DNA of 21,003 bases from an uncultured Clostridia bacterium (GTDB taxonomy: Bacteria > Bacillota > Clostridia > TANB77 > CAG-508). Every line of letters begins with the position of its first letter. Positions within the stretch are counted from its first letter, which is position 1. Position numbers and translations under genes: made by a program. Positions 7,835 through 15,185 of this stretch are shown here, one piece after another. The notes under the pieces were generated by a model. It did not search any database, was not told where the DNA came from, and saw only the letters and a list, made by a program, of their open reading frames with translations. The stretch lies in NCBI GenBank assembly GCA_948528155.1, contig CAOSZT010000023.1, forward strand, positions 1 to 21,003. Direction: 5' to 3'.

Positions 7835-7862
7835 ATTATAAAGGTTTTTTAAAATAAATCAA
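7835..7862 (-). promoter_or_regulatory. Promoter of the ctsR operon
   Basis: TTGATT (7857-7862) and TATAAT (7835-7840) on the minus strand with a 16-nt spacer, flanked on both sides by CtsR heptads. Confidence 0.7.
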
Positions 7863-7870
7863 TTTCGTTT

Positions 7871-7907
7871 TTTGACCTTCTCTGACTTTATTTGACCTTT
7901 TTTGATT
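7871..7907 (-). promoter_or_regulatory. Upstream array of CtsR heptads
   Basis: Heptads occur at exact 10-bp steps (plus-strand positions 7871, 7881, 7891 and 7901). On the minus strand, reading from high to low coordinates, they are AATCAAA, GGTCAAA, AGTCAGA and GGTCAAA. Two are perfect, one has one changed base and one is degenerate. The array ends 8 nt upstream of the -35 element. Confidence 0.75.
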
Positions 7908-7939
7908 TCTAATTTTAATAATACTACTTTTTTCTCTTT

Positions 7940-8119
7940 TTATCTTTCTTTATCATCTTTTTTTGTTATATTTTCTAATTCTTCTACTTTTTCTTTCTGT
8001 TGTGGTAATGATACCCAAGCAAAATATGATGATATAAATTCTCCATATTTTGTAGTATCTTCCCCCACTTCTTCCGATGTCTTTCTTATTTGTTTTCCTA
8101 AATCTTTATTATCACTCAT
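7940..8119 (-). CDS. Small charged protein, unknown function
   Basis: Fifty-nine residues, family not recognised. It has a Lys/Asp/Glu-rich N-terminus (MSDNKDLGKQIRKTSEEVGE), a short aromatic centre (FISSYFAWVSLP, about 29-40) and a very charged C-terminus (KKDDKER). No signal peptide or membrane helix. The internal ATG at 8119 is chosen because AAAGG lies 10 nt upstream; a longer frame upstream lacks a ribosome site. It ends just before the CtsR heptad array, so transcription of this gene would run through the ctsR operators. It could be a real small gene or chance; the start signal and protein-like composition favour the former. Confidence 0.55.
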   Translation of the reverse strand: MSDNKDLGKQIRKTSEEVGEDTTKYGEFISSYFAWVSLPQQKEKVEELENITKKDDKER

Positions 8120-8250
8120 AAAAACACATACCTTTCTAGATTTAATACATCTATTAAAACTATATAAAGTATGTGCAATTTTCAATTTTATATACAATAA
8201 ATACTTATTACTTAATAAACTTTATACTAATATTCTATGAACTAAAAATA

Positions 8251-9480
8251 CTATATTTTTAATACAAGTCCTGGGTATATTAAATTTGAACTTCTTAATC
8301 CATTAAGTCTTGCAATTCTTCTTGCACAAGTTCTATATCTTCTTGCAATTCTCCACAAAGAATCTCCTCTTTGTACAGTATAATATGAATATGTATAACT
8401 TGAACTAGCAAAATTTCCATACAAAATCAATCTTTGTCTTGGATATATTAAATTCGGATTACTTATATTATTCCATTTTACTAAATTTTGTACAGTTGTT
8501 CCATATCTTCTTGCAATTCCCCATAATGTATCTCCTCTTTTTATTGTATAATATGTTTTTCCAGTTGAATTTGATTCACTTCCTTTAATATTAGAATTTG
8601 TATGTATTCTCAGTACTTGACCTGGATATATTAAATTTACATTCTGAATTGCATTTATTTGAGCTATTTGTTGGACTGTAGTACCATATTGTTCTGCAAT
8701 TCTTCCTAAAGTATCACCTCTCTTTACAGTATAAAATACTGTTTCTGTATTATAACTATCATTTGGATTTTCTGTAGTTGGTATTTCTGAATTATCATTT
8801 AAAAAAATTTCTTGTGAGAACAAATCTCTATCAACATTTCCTCTTATTCCTGGAACTACACCTCTATCTGTATATTGGACTCCAATAAATGTATTCCAAC
8901 TTGCATTAATATTTCGAAGATTTCTATAATCTCCATAATAAGCTATCCATAATTCTCCTTGTTCTGAAAGCTGATTATTAAAAGTACTTTCACTATTATA
9001 TAAATCACTATAAATAATTACTTGCTTTTTTGTTAATTCTTTCAACTTTTGTATAAAAGCCATTGCAATTTGATTAATTTGTTCTTTTCCTACTCTACCA
9101 AATTGTTCATAGTCTAGTGCTAGTTTACAGTCAACTTGTTTCCCAGATATTATTGATGCAAAAAAAGTTGCTTGTTGCTTTGCTTCTTCTTCATTTACAG
9201 CTGTTAAAAAATGATAAAATCCTACTTTTAAACCATTTGCCTTTGCATTTTCATAGTTTATTTCAAAATATGGATCTTTTATATTATTTCCTTGACTTGC
9301 TTTTATATATACAATATCTATTCCTGAATTTTTTACTTGTTTATAGTCTATGTATCCCTGCCAATCACTTACATCAATACCTTCATATCTTAGTTCACTT
9401 TGTGGAGCTAGTGCATATATGTAGTTAACAGTTGCTATTGTAAATATTAAAAAAAATATAATTATTTTTGATATTCTCAT
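8251..9480 (-). CDS. Secreted GH25 lysozyme with three LysM repeats
   Basis: A 409-residue exported muramidase predicted to cleave the N-acetylmuramic-N-acetylglucosamine bond of peptidoglycan. A signal peptide (1 to about 23) ends near YALA. The glycosyl hydrolase 25 domain (about 34-225) shows GIDVSDWQG with Asp36, GFYHFLTA, LALDYEQ with Asp123 and Glu125 as the likely catalytic acids, LWIAYY and NVDRDLF. Three LysM cell-wall-binding repeats follow at about 250-292, 311-353 and 367-409, each opening with YTV/YTI-x-RGD and closing with NLIYP. The third is notably Arg-rich. The ATG at 9480 has AAGGAGG 6 nt upstream. It is divergent from ylbJ. Cell-wall remodelling, autolysis or a sporulation/germination role are all possible. 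Confidence 0.93.
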   Translation of the reverse strand: MRISKIIIFFLIFTIATVNYIYALAPQSELRYEGIDVSDWQGYIDYKQVKNSGIDIVYIKASQGNNIKDPYFEINYENAKANGLKVGFYHFLTAVNEEEAKQQATFFASIISGKQVDCKLALDYEQFGRVGKEQINQIAMAFIQKLKELTKKQVIIYSDLYNSESTFNNQLSEQGELWIAYYGDYRNLRNINASWNTFIGVQYTDRGVVPGIRGNVDRDLFSQEIFLNDNSEIPTTENPNDSYNTETVFYTVKRGDTLGRIAEQYGTTVQQIAQINAIQNVNLIYPGQVLRIHTNSNIKGSESNSTGKTYYTIKRGDTLWGIARRYGTTVQNLVKWNNISNPNLIYPRQRLILYGNFASSSYTYSYYTVQRGDSLWRIARRYRTCARRIARLNGLRSSNLIYPGLVLKI

Positions 9481-9545
9481 GAAATGCCTCCTTATCTTTT
9501 TATTATTTATTTTCTGATATGATATAATTTATTTTACATACATTT

Positions 9546-9574
9546 ATCATATAGTTATACCCTCTAAATTACAA
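9546..9574 (-). promoter_or_regulatory. Possible lysozyme promoter
   Basis: TTGTAA (9569-9574) and TATGAT (9546-9551) on the minus strand with 17 nt spacing, about 66 nt before the lysozyme ATG. The region is A/T rich, so chance matches are likely. Confidence 0.35.
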
Positions 9575-9653
9575 CATGAGTAAAATTTTTATCATATCAA
9601 TAAATAAAATGAGTATATTGTATTATATTAAAACTTTTTATTTAGGTGATTTC

Positions 9654-10712
9654 ATGTTTTCAAAATGTAATTTTTTTATATTAAAAATTAAAAGAAATAT
9701 TTTAGTATTAATATTTTTAGCATTTGCTACAAGTTTATTATTATTTTCTAGTAATAATTTGCCAGCAATAAAAAAAGGCTTATCACTTTGGGCAAATTCT
9801 GTAGTCCCTTCTCTTTTTCCTTTTTTTGTTGCTACTGAACTTTTGATGAATACTAATTTTGTAAATGTTTTAGGAAGATTTTTGAATAAAATAATGAAAC
9901 CTTTATTTAATATTAGAGGTGAAGGATCTTTTGGTTTCGTTATGGGGTTAATTAGTGGTTATCCTGTTGGAGCAAAAATTGCTTGTGATTTTAGAGAAAA
10001 TAATATTTGCTCTAAAGAAGAATGTGAAAGATTATTGAGTTTTACAAATAATTCTGGTCCTTTATTTATCTTTGGAACTGTTGGTATTAGTATGTTTGGT
10101 AATTCTACTATTGGTTTTATTTTGCTTGTTACTCATATTTTAGCTTGTATTACTGTTGGAATTATTTTTAGATTTTGGAAATTTAATTCTTTTAGTTCTG
10201 ATTATTTTGGAAGTAAAAATTCTAACTTTAAGAAATTTAAAAATGTTACTTTCTCTAATTTAGGCGAAGTTTTAGGTAAAAGTATTACTAATAGTATTTC
10301 TACTGTTTTAATGATTGGTGGTTTTGTTGTTATTTTTTCTAGTATTATTTCTATTTTGAAAGCTAGTGGTATTTTAAATAATCTAATTTTGATGTTTACT
10401 CCTATTTTTAATTTTTTACATATTGATAGTTCTTTTATTTATGGTATTTTGACTGGTTTTCTTGAAATTACTAATGGAATTAGTTCTATTTCTAGTGTTA
10501 ATATAAAGGAGATTTCTGTTAATATTGTTTTAACTGCTTTTTTGCTTGGTTTTGGTGGTGTATCTGTTTTACTTCAAGTCTTGAGCATTACTTCTAGAAC
10601 CGATTTGTCAATAAAACCTTATATTTATGGTAAAATTTTACATGGCATTTTAGCTGCTTTTTATACTTTTGTACTTATTTATGCTTTTCCTTTTTTTAAT
10701 TTTAATTTATAA
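9654..10712 (+). CDS. ylbJ: YlbJ-type sporulation integral membrane protein
   Basis: A 352-residue polytopic membrane protein with about eight hydrophobic segments, resembling YlbJ and the nucleoside-recognition (Gate) family. In B. subtilis YlbJ is required for normal spores and is made in the mother cell. Typical segments are LWANSVVPSLFPFFVATELL, GFVMGLISGYPVGAKIACD, NNSGPLFIFGTVGISMFG and LTGFLEITNGISSIS. The ATG at 9654 is preferred because AGGTG lies 5 nt upstream; the frame is open further upstream but without a ribosome site. A CATACATT octamer at 9538-9545 resembles a sigma-E -10 element, with only a partial -35 (TGATATG) 15 nt before it, so mother-cell control is a guess. A Met/Tyr-rich small gene follows on the same strand. 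Confidence 0.85.
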   Translation: MFSKCNFFILKIKRNILVLIFLAFATSLLLFSSNNLPAIKKGLSLWANSVVPSLFPFFVATELLMNTNFVNVLGRFLNKIMKPLFNIRGEGSFGFVMGLISGYPVGAKIACDFRENNICSKEECERLLSFTNNSGPLFIFGTVGISMFGNSTIGFILLVTHILACITVGIIFRFWKFNSFSSDYFGSKNSNFKKFKNVTFSNLGEVLGKSITNSISTVLMIGGFVVIFSSIISILKASGILNNLILMFTPIFNFLHIDSSFIYGILTGFLEITNGISSISSVNIKEISVNIVLTAFLLGFGGVSVLLQVLSITSRTDLSIKPYIYGKILHGILAAFYTFVLIYAFPFFNFNL

Positions 10713-10915
10713 AACTCATATATATTTATTTATAATTTATCTAAAAATTAGATTATAATACTGTTTTTTTGATTAATTTTTCTTTTTGAAGAAAATCACA
10801 TAATTCATAAATTCTGTAAAAAGCCTTGAAAAAAACTACAAATAAATAAAATTAAAATTATGAATATTTATAACTTTTCAAAATATAATTTATTAATATG
10901 ATTGGAGATGATTTT

Positions 10916-11179
10916 ATGGATAAAGATTTTAATAATATGCCACCATTTATGGATTTTTCTACTATGCAACAAATGGGAATAGGTGGAACTTCACCTGAAA
11001 TGAATGATATATATCGCGATCCTATGTTTAATCCTATGGTTCAATATGAGCAAGCCTATTGTTATTACAGATACTTATGTATGCAAATGGATTATAAGAT
11101 TAAATGTAAAGAATATGAAAAATTGTGTAATAATTCTCATAATATGAATACTGAAAGATCTCAAAGAAGAGTTGAATAA
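10916..11179 (+). CDS. Met/Tyr/Cys-rich small protein, unknown
   Basis: Eighty-seven residues, family not recognised. Eleven Met, four Cys and a Tyr cluster (AYCYYRYLCM, about 53-62) give it an unusual composition; the N-terminal half is rich in Met, Pro, Asn and Asp and the C-terminal half is charged and helical. No signal peptide or membrane helix. The ATG at 10916 has GGAGATG 5 nt before it, so it is better than the ATG 18 nt upstream. It lies 203 nt after ylbJ in the same direction. Met/Tyr/Cys-rich small proteins are common among spore coat components, so a coat-like role is a reasonable but unproved inference. Confidence 0.7.
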   Translation: MDKDFNNMPPFMDFSTMQQMGIGGTSPEMNDIYRDPMFNPMVQYEQAYCYYRYLCMQMDYKIKCKEYEKLCNNSHNMNTERSQRRVE

Positions 11180-11210
11180 GAATATTTTACCTCTTATTCA
11201 GCTTTCTTAT
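11171..11210 (+). terminator. Terminator shared by two convergent genes
   Basis: An 11-bp stem including one wobble pair (11171-11181 with 11191-11201), a loop of about 9 nt, then TTTCTTAT on the plus strand. It contains the stop codons of both the 87-residue gene and the GIY-YIG gene. The U run favours plus-strand termination. Confidence 0.65.
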
Positions 11211-11502
11211 ATAAATCACATTCAATTTTATTTGCTAAAAATTTATTTAGTAATTGTGAATTTTTTATTAATTCTTCTTTCTGTTTTTTGGTTAATTTTT
11301 TTAGTTGAAATTCTAATTTAGATGCTAACACTCTATTTTCACATTTCCAAGCAATTTCCATTTTTATTGCATTATGTGTTAATGTGTATTTTGCTGTTTT
11401 TTCTCCTTTTTCTTTATGTTCTTTTAATCGTCTTTGCAAATCTGTAGTTATTCCTGTATATAGAGAATTATCTTTACATCTTAACATATATGTGTAATAC
11501 AT
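11194..11502 (-). CDS. UPF0213 GIY-YIG domain protein
   Basis: A 102-residue stand-alone GIY-YIG domain of the UPF0213 (YhbQ/YazA) family. The catalytic core is visible as YYTYMLRCKDNSLYTGITTD (2-21), an Arg-containing QRRLKEHK helix and a KTAKYT segment. A later conserved Glu lies in SKLEFQLKKLTKKQK (61-75). Members have a nuclease fold; cellular roles are poorly defined, with links to DNA processing suggested. Length is typical. The ATG at 11502 is preceded by AAGGAGATAAAG. It converges with the Met/Tyr-rich gene, and upstream lies the large palindrome, so its promoter must be in the 11503-11790 region or transcription continues from enolase. Confidence 0.92.
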   Translation of the reverse strand: MYYTYMLRCKDNSLYTGITTDLQRRLKEHKEKGEKTAKYTLTHNAIKMEIAWKCENRVLASKLEFQLKKLTKKQKEELIKNSQLLNKFLANKIECDLYKKAE

Positions 11503-11595
11503 CTTTATCTCCTTTTGTATATAAATTCTTTAAAAATTACAAAATTTATGAAAATAATTACCTACTATATTATTTTTTAGAAATGGATGTGGGGA

Positions 11596-11675
11596 CCAAC
11601 AAGTTACAGTTTGTAAATAAAAATTTGTGGAGTAGCTACACCGCAAAATTTTATCTACAAACTGTTAGCAGTTGG
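11596..11675. repeat. 80-bp imperfect palindrome
   Basis: Centre between 11635 and 11636 (GTAG|CTAC, no loop). Arms 11606-11635 and 11636-11665 match at 26 of 30 positions. After a 5-nt unmatched step the symmetry resumes with CCAAC (11596-11600) and GTTGG (11671-11675). A short direct repeat AATGGAT (11582-11588 and 11677-11683) flanks it, as target duplications would for a mobile repeat, but this may be chance. A further exact inverted copy of the outer decamer GTTACAGTTT (11603-11612) lies at 11730-11739. No U run follows on either strand, so it is not a normal terminator. Confidence 0.85.
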
Positions 11676-11792
11676 GAATGGATAAAAAATAATATATTAT
11701 AGCTCTTTTTCGGATATAAATTAGCACCTAAACTGTAACAAAAGTTTTTCCAAAATAAATATTGATTGTAGATTTATTTTTATATTATATTT

Positions 11793-13067
11793 TTATTTAT
11801 AAAGATTTAATTGTGCTTCAATATTAAGAAGTCTATTATATTTTGCTACTCTATCAGTTCTACATGGTGCACCTGTTTTTATTTGTCCTGCATTTATTGC
11901 AACTGCTATGTCTGCAATAGTTGTATCTTCAGTTTCTCCAGACCTGTGTGATATAACTGTTTTATATCCTTTTCTTTTTGCTTCTCTAATTGTTTCTAAT
12001 GTTTCTGTTAATGTTCCTATTTGATTTGGTTTTATTAATATTGCATTTGCTACATTTTCTTTAATTCCTTTTTGTAATCTTTTTATATTTGTTACAAATA
12101 AATCATCACCTACTAATTGAATTTTATCACCTAATTTTTTTGTTAATTCTTTCCATGATTCCCAATCTTCTTCTGCTAAACCATCTTCTATTGATATTAT
12201 AGGATATTTTTCTGTTAGATTTACTATATATTCTATCATTTCTTGTTTTGTTTTATATTCTTTTGTTTTCCAAAAATAATACCCATCTTTTCCTGTTTTT
12301 TTAGCTTCATCATACATTTCTGTACTTGCTACATCTAGTGCTAAGCATATGTCTTTTCCTGGTTCATATCCTGCTTTTTTTATTGCTTCTACTATTGATT
12401 CTAATGCTTGTTCTTCATTTTCTAAATTTGGAGCAAATCCTCCTTCATCTCCTACTCCTACTGAATATCCTTTTTCTTTTAATACTTTTTTAAGTGTATG
12501 ATACACTTCTACTCCTCTTTTTAGTCTTTCTGCAAATGTAATACTTCCTATTGGCATTATCATAAATTCTTGTATATTTATATTATTATCTGAGTGTTTT
12601 CCTCCATTTAAAATGTTCATCATTGGTATTGGTAATTCATTTGCATTTATACCTCCAATATAGTTATATAATTCCATTCCTAATGAATTTGCTGCTGCTT
12701 TTGCCACTGCTAAAGATACTCCTAGTATTGCATTTGCACCTAAGTTTGATTTGTTTAATGTATCATCTAGTTGTATTAATTCCTTGTCTATTTTTCTTTG
12801 ATCATATACATTAATATCTATTAATTTTTTTGCTATTTTTTTATTTACATTCTCTACTGCTTTACTTACACCTTTTCCTAAATACCTATTTTTGTCATTA
12901 TCTCTTAATTCTACTGCTTCAAAACTTCCTGTTGATGCTCCTGATGGAACTAAGGCTACTCCTGAAAATCCTCCTTCTGTAACTACTTCAACTTGCACTG
13001 TTGGATTTCCTCTTGAATCTAATACTTCTAGTGCTTCTATGTGTTTTATTGCTAAAAAATCTTTCAT
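11793..13067 (-). CDS. eno: Enolase
   Basis: A 424-residue glycolytic enzyme converting 2-phosphoglycerate to phosphoenolpyruvate in the cytoplasm. Diagnostic segments are all present: EALEVLDSRGNPTVQVEV near the N-terminus, PSGASTGSFEAVELRD, MNILNGGKHSDNNINIQEFM, VGDEGGFAPN, the metal ligands in LALDVAS, IEDGLAEEDW and LVGDDLFVTN, the catalytic Lys in ILIKPNQIGT, and SHRSGETEDTTIADIAVA. Length is normal. ATG at 13067 is preferred to GTG at 13079 because AAAGGTGG lies 8 nt before the ATG. It has its own promoter and stands alone, without the other lower-glycolysis genes often found next to it. Confidence 0.98.
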   Translation of the reverse strand: MKDFLAIKHIEALEVLDSRGNPTVQVEVVTEGGFSGVALVPSGASTGSFEAVELRDNDKNRYLGKGVSKAVENVNKKIAKKLIDINVYDQRKIDKELIQLDDTLNKSNLGANAILGVSLAVAKAAANSLGMELYNYIGGINANELPIPMMNILNGGKHSDNNINIQEFMIMPIGSITFAERLKRGVEVYHTLKKVLKEKGYSVGVGDEGGFAPNLENEEQALESIVEAIKKAGYEPGKDICLALDVASTEMYDEAKKTGKDGYYFWKTKEYKTKQEMIEYIVNLTEKYPIISIEDGLAEEDWESWKELTKKLGDKIQLVGDDLFVTNIKRLQKGIKENVANAILIKPNQIGTLTETLETIREAKRKGYKTVISHRSGETEDTTIADIAVAINAGQIKTGAPCRTDRVAKYNRLLNIEAQLNLYK

Positions 13068-13096
13068 ATAAAATACCACCTTTCTTTTAGTGTTAT

Positions 13097-13125
13097 TTTA
13101 TACTATTTTTTCCATTTTTATACAA
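13097..13125 (-). promoter_or_regulatory. Enolase promoter
   Basis: TTGTAT (13120-13125) and TATAAA (13097-13102) on the minus strand with 17 nt between, about 30 nt before the enolase start codon. Confidence 0.55.
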
Positions 13126-13381
13126 AATATTATTACTAATAATTAAAAACATTTTTGTATATATTGTAAATCTTACTTTTTATTTGTTCTAATTCATCAT
13201 ATAATTTTACAATTATAACTTTTCTAAATGCTATATCTTGCTTCTTCCAGTTATTATATATTTTTCAATTTTTATTATAGTAATACTTTTATAGTTTTAA
13301 TAATAATACCTGTTACTAAAATTATTATTTCATTATATTTATACTATAAAATATCAAAAATGTATATATTTTTTATATATT

Positions 13382-13416
13382 AAACTAAAAAATCATTTTG
13401 CAATATTTATTAGTTT
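13382..13416 (-). terminator. Possible recN terminator
   Basis: Hairpin with 11 of 12 matched pairs (AAACTAA/TTAGTTT ends) right after the recN stop. The U run lies within the 3' arm rather than after it, so termination strength is uncertain. Confidence 0.35.
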
Positions 13417-13418
13417 TA

Positions 13419-15050
13419 TTAACTTGCCTTTTTATTTCTCAATTGCATTGCATATTGTATTGTAGTTTCATTTATTTCTCCTGAAGAAATTCTTGCAATT
13501 TCTTCTATTGTTTCTCTTTCATTTAATAGTTTTATATTAGTATTTGTTCTATCTTCTATTACTTTTTTACTTATAAAATAATTATAATCTGCAATTGCGG
13601 CAATACTTGGTAAATGTGAAATACACAATACTTGATGATTTTTTGATATTCCATTTAATTTTTCTGCTACTGCATTTGCAGCTTTTCCACTTATTCCTGT
13701 ATCTATTTCGTCAAATATTAATATTGGCATTTTATCTGTGTCTGCTAAAACTTTTTTAATTGCTAACATTATTCTTGACATTTCTCCTCCTGATGCTATT
13801 TTTGATAATGGCTTTTCATCTTCTCCTAAATTTGTTCTTATATAAAATTCAACTTCATCTTTTCCATTTTCAAAGAATTCTTCTTGTATGTAATTTATAT
13901 GTATGTTTATTTTTGCATTTTTCATCTCTAATTCTTCTAATATTTCATTAACCTTATTACTCAATTTATTTCCATATTTTACTCTTAATTCATTCATCTT
14001 TTGTGCTAAAATTGTCATTTCTTCTTTAATTTGTTTTAATTCTTTTTTTAGTTTATTATTATATTCATCTAAATTTTCTATATGTTTAATTTCTTTTTGT
14101 ATTTCATTTTTATAGTCAATTATTTCTCTTATGTTATTTCCATATTTTCTTTTTAATGAATAGATTAAATCTAATCTTTGCTCTATTTCTTCTCTTTCTT
14201 GTTCATCAAAATATATTTCTTCTCTATAATTTGAAATATCTCTTGATATTTCCTGTAATTCATAGTATATATTTTTTAAATTATTTGATGTTTTTATATA
14301 AATTTCATCTATATTTTCAATTTTTTCTAATGCTCTTATTGCTATATTTAGGTTGTCTATACTATTTTCTCCTATTGCTATATCTGCTTCATTTAGATTT
14401 TTTGATATTTTCTCTGAATTTATAATTATTTTTCTTTTTTCTTCTAATTGGTTTTCTTCTTTTTCTTTTAAGTTTGCTTCTTGTATCTCATTTATTTGAT
14501 ATTTTAATAAATCTAACTTTCTTTCTCTTTCTTTTTCATCTCCATAATTTGCTTTTAATTGTTTTTTTATTTCTATATATCTTTGATATTTTTCTTTATA
14601 TTCATTTTTTATATTTAATATTTCTTCTTTAATATATCCATCTAAATATTTTAAATGAAATTTATTATCAAATAAACTTTGATTATCATTTTGTCCATGT
14701 ATTTCAATAAATTTGGTCATAAAGTTTTTTAACTCACTTACTGTTACCATTCTTCCATTTATCTTACACATATTTTTTCCATTTAAATTTATTTCTCTTG
14801 ATACTATTATGTTTCCATCAATTGCGTTTTCATTTTTAGGCTCATACATACAAATCTCTACAAATGAATTTGTTTCTCCTTTTCTTATCATCTCTTTAGA
14901 AAATCTTCCACCTGATATTATTCCTAAAGAGTCTATTATTAGTGTTTTTCCTGCTCCTGTTTCTCCTGTTAATACATTCAAACCTTTGTTTAAATCTATT
15001 GTTAAATCATCTATTATCCCTATATTTTTTATATGTAATGTTGTTATCAT
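13419..15050 (-). CDS. recN: RecN, DNA repair SMC-like ATPase
   Basis: A 543-residue SMC-like protein acting early in double-strand break repair. The ATPase head is split by a long coiled coil: Walker A GETGAGKT (29-36), Lys/Glu-rich coiled-coil arms (about 155-380), the signature LSKIASGGEMSRI (Ser-Gly-Gly at 420-422), Walker B PILIFDEIDTGIS (Asp447/Glu448 region) and the H-loop LCISHLPS. Slightly shorter than the usual 550-570. The ATG at 15050 has AGGAGG 7 nt upstream. A consensus promoter lies just before it, with a degenerate LexA-like half site (CGAACA, 15072-15077) downstream of the -10. SOS control would fit what is known of recN in other bacteria, but the box matches only about 11 of 14 consensus bases. 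Confidence 0.97.
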   Translation of the reverse strand: MITTLHIKNIGIIDDLTIDLNKGLNVLTGETGAGKTLIIDSLGIISGGRFSKEMIRKGETNSFVEICMYEPKNENAIDGNIIVSREINLNGKNMCKINGRMVTVSELKNFMTKFIEIHGQNDNQSLFDNKFHLKYLDGYIKEEILNIKNEYKEKYQRYIEIKKQLKANYGDEKERERKLDLLKYQINEIQEANLKEKEENQLEEKRKIIINSEKISKNLNEADIAIGENSIDNLNIAIRALEKIENIDEIYIKTSNNLKNIYYELQEISRDISNYREEIYFDEQEREEIEQRLDLIYSLKRKYGNNIREIIDYKNEIQKEIKHIENLDEYNNKLKKELKQIKEEMTILAQKMNELRVKYGNKLSNKVNEILEELEMKNAKINIHINYIQEEFFENGKDEVEFYIRTNLGEDEKPLSKIASGGEMSRIMLAIKKVLADTDKMPILIFDEIDTGISGKAANAVAEKLNGISKNHQVLCISHLPSIAAIADYNYFISKKVIEDRTNTNIKLLNERETIEEIARISSGEINETTIQYAMQLRNKKAS

Positions 15051-15082
15051 AAAAAGACCTCCTAAAATTTTTGTTCGGTCTT

Positions 15083-15111
15083 ATTATATATTCATCTTTT
15101 TAAATTGTCAA
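15083..15111 (-). promoter_or_regulatory. Consensus sigma-A promoter of recN
   Basis: TTGACA (15106-15111) and TATAAT (15083-15088) on the minus strand, spacer 17 nt: a perfect match. A CGAACA half site begins 5 nt after the -10, where a repressor such as LexA could act. Confidence 0.85.
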
Positions 15112-15147
15112 TAGTTTTTACAAACTTTTTTTCGTTTTTTTTTAATG

Positions 15148-15161
15148 GTTACAGTTCAGGT
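15148..15161 (+). repeat. Copy of a GTTACAGTT-containing intergenic motif
   Basis: GTTACAGTTCAGGT here differs at one base from the minus-strand text at 11726-11739 (GTTACAGTTTAGGT). The first nine bases also occur at 11603-11611. All copies are intergenic, near the 3' ends of minus-strand genes. Confidence 0.45.
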
Positions 15162-15185
15162 TAAATTTTAAATCTGTAGTATTCT

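Larger units (their letters stand above)
13080..13418. other. A/T-rich gap between recN and enolase
   Basis: No supported gene in about 340 nt. The part next to enolase holds its promoter, and the part next to recN holds a hairpin. A stop-free minus-strand stretch (about 13136-13264) would give about 42 Lys/Ile/Asn/Tyr-rich residues but has no start codon or ribosome site, so I do not call it a gene. Confidence 0.6.

Noticed and set aside
7809..7907. Regularly spaced heptads as a CRISPR-like or iteron array
   Set aside because: The unit and spacing match CtsR operators exactly, in front of ctsR itself.
7902..8240. A 112-codon plus-strand frame opposite the 59-residue gene
   Set aside because: Phe/Ser/Leu-rich antisense reading with no ribosome site; the minus-strand gene has a better start signal and composition.
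10739..10753. ATCTAA/TTAGAT hairpin after ylbJ as a terminator
   Set aside because: Six A/T-rich pairs, with the T run more than 10 nt away; not convincing.
11490..11702. A 70-codon plus-strand frame across the palindrome
   Set aside because: It begins inside the GIY-YIG gene, has no ribosome site, and its reading comes from the palindrome itself.
11752..11780. AAAATAAAT/ATTTATTTT inverted repeat after enolase as a terminator
   Set aside because: Only A-T pairs and no U run on the minus strand; too weak in this base composition.
13136..13264. A stop-free minus-strand stretch between recN and enolase
   Set aside because: No ATG, GTG or TTG start and no ribosome site; the composition is what A/T-rich noncoding DNA gives.
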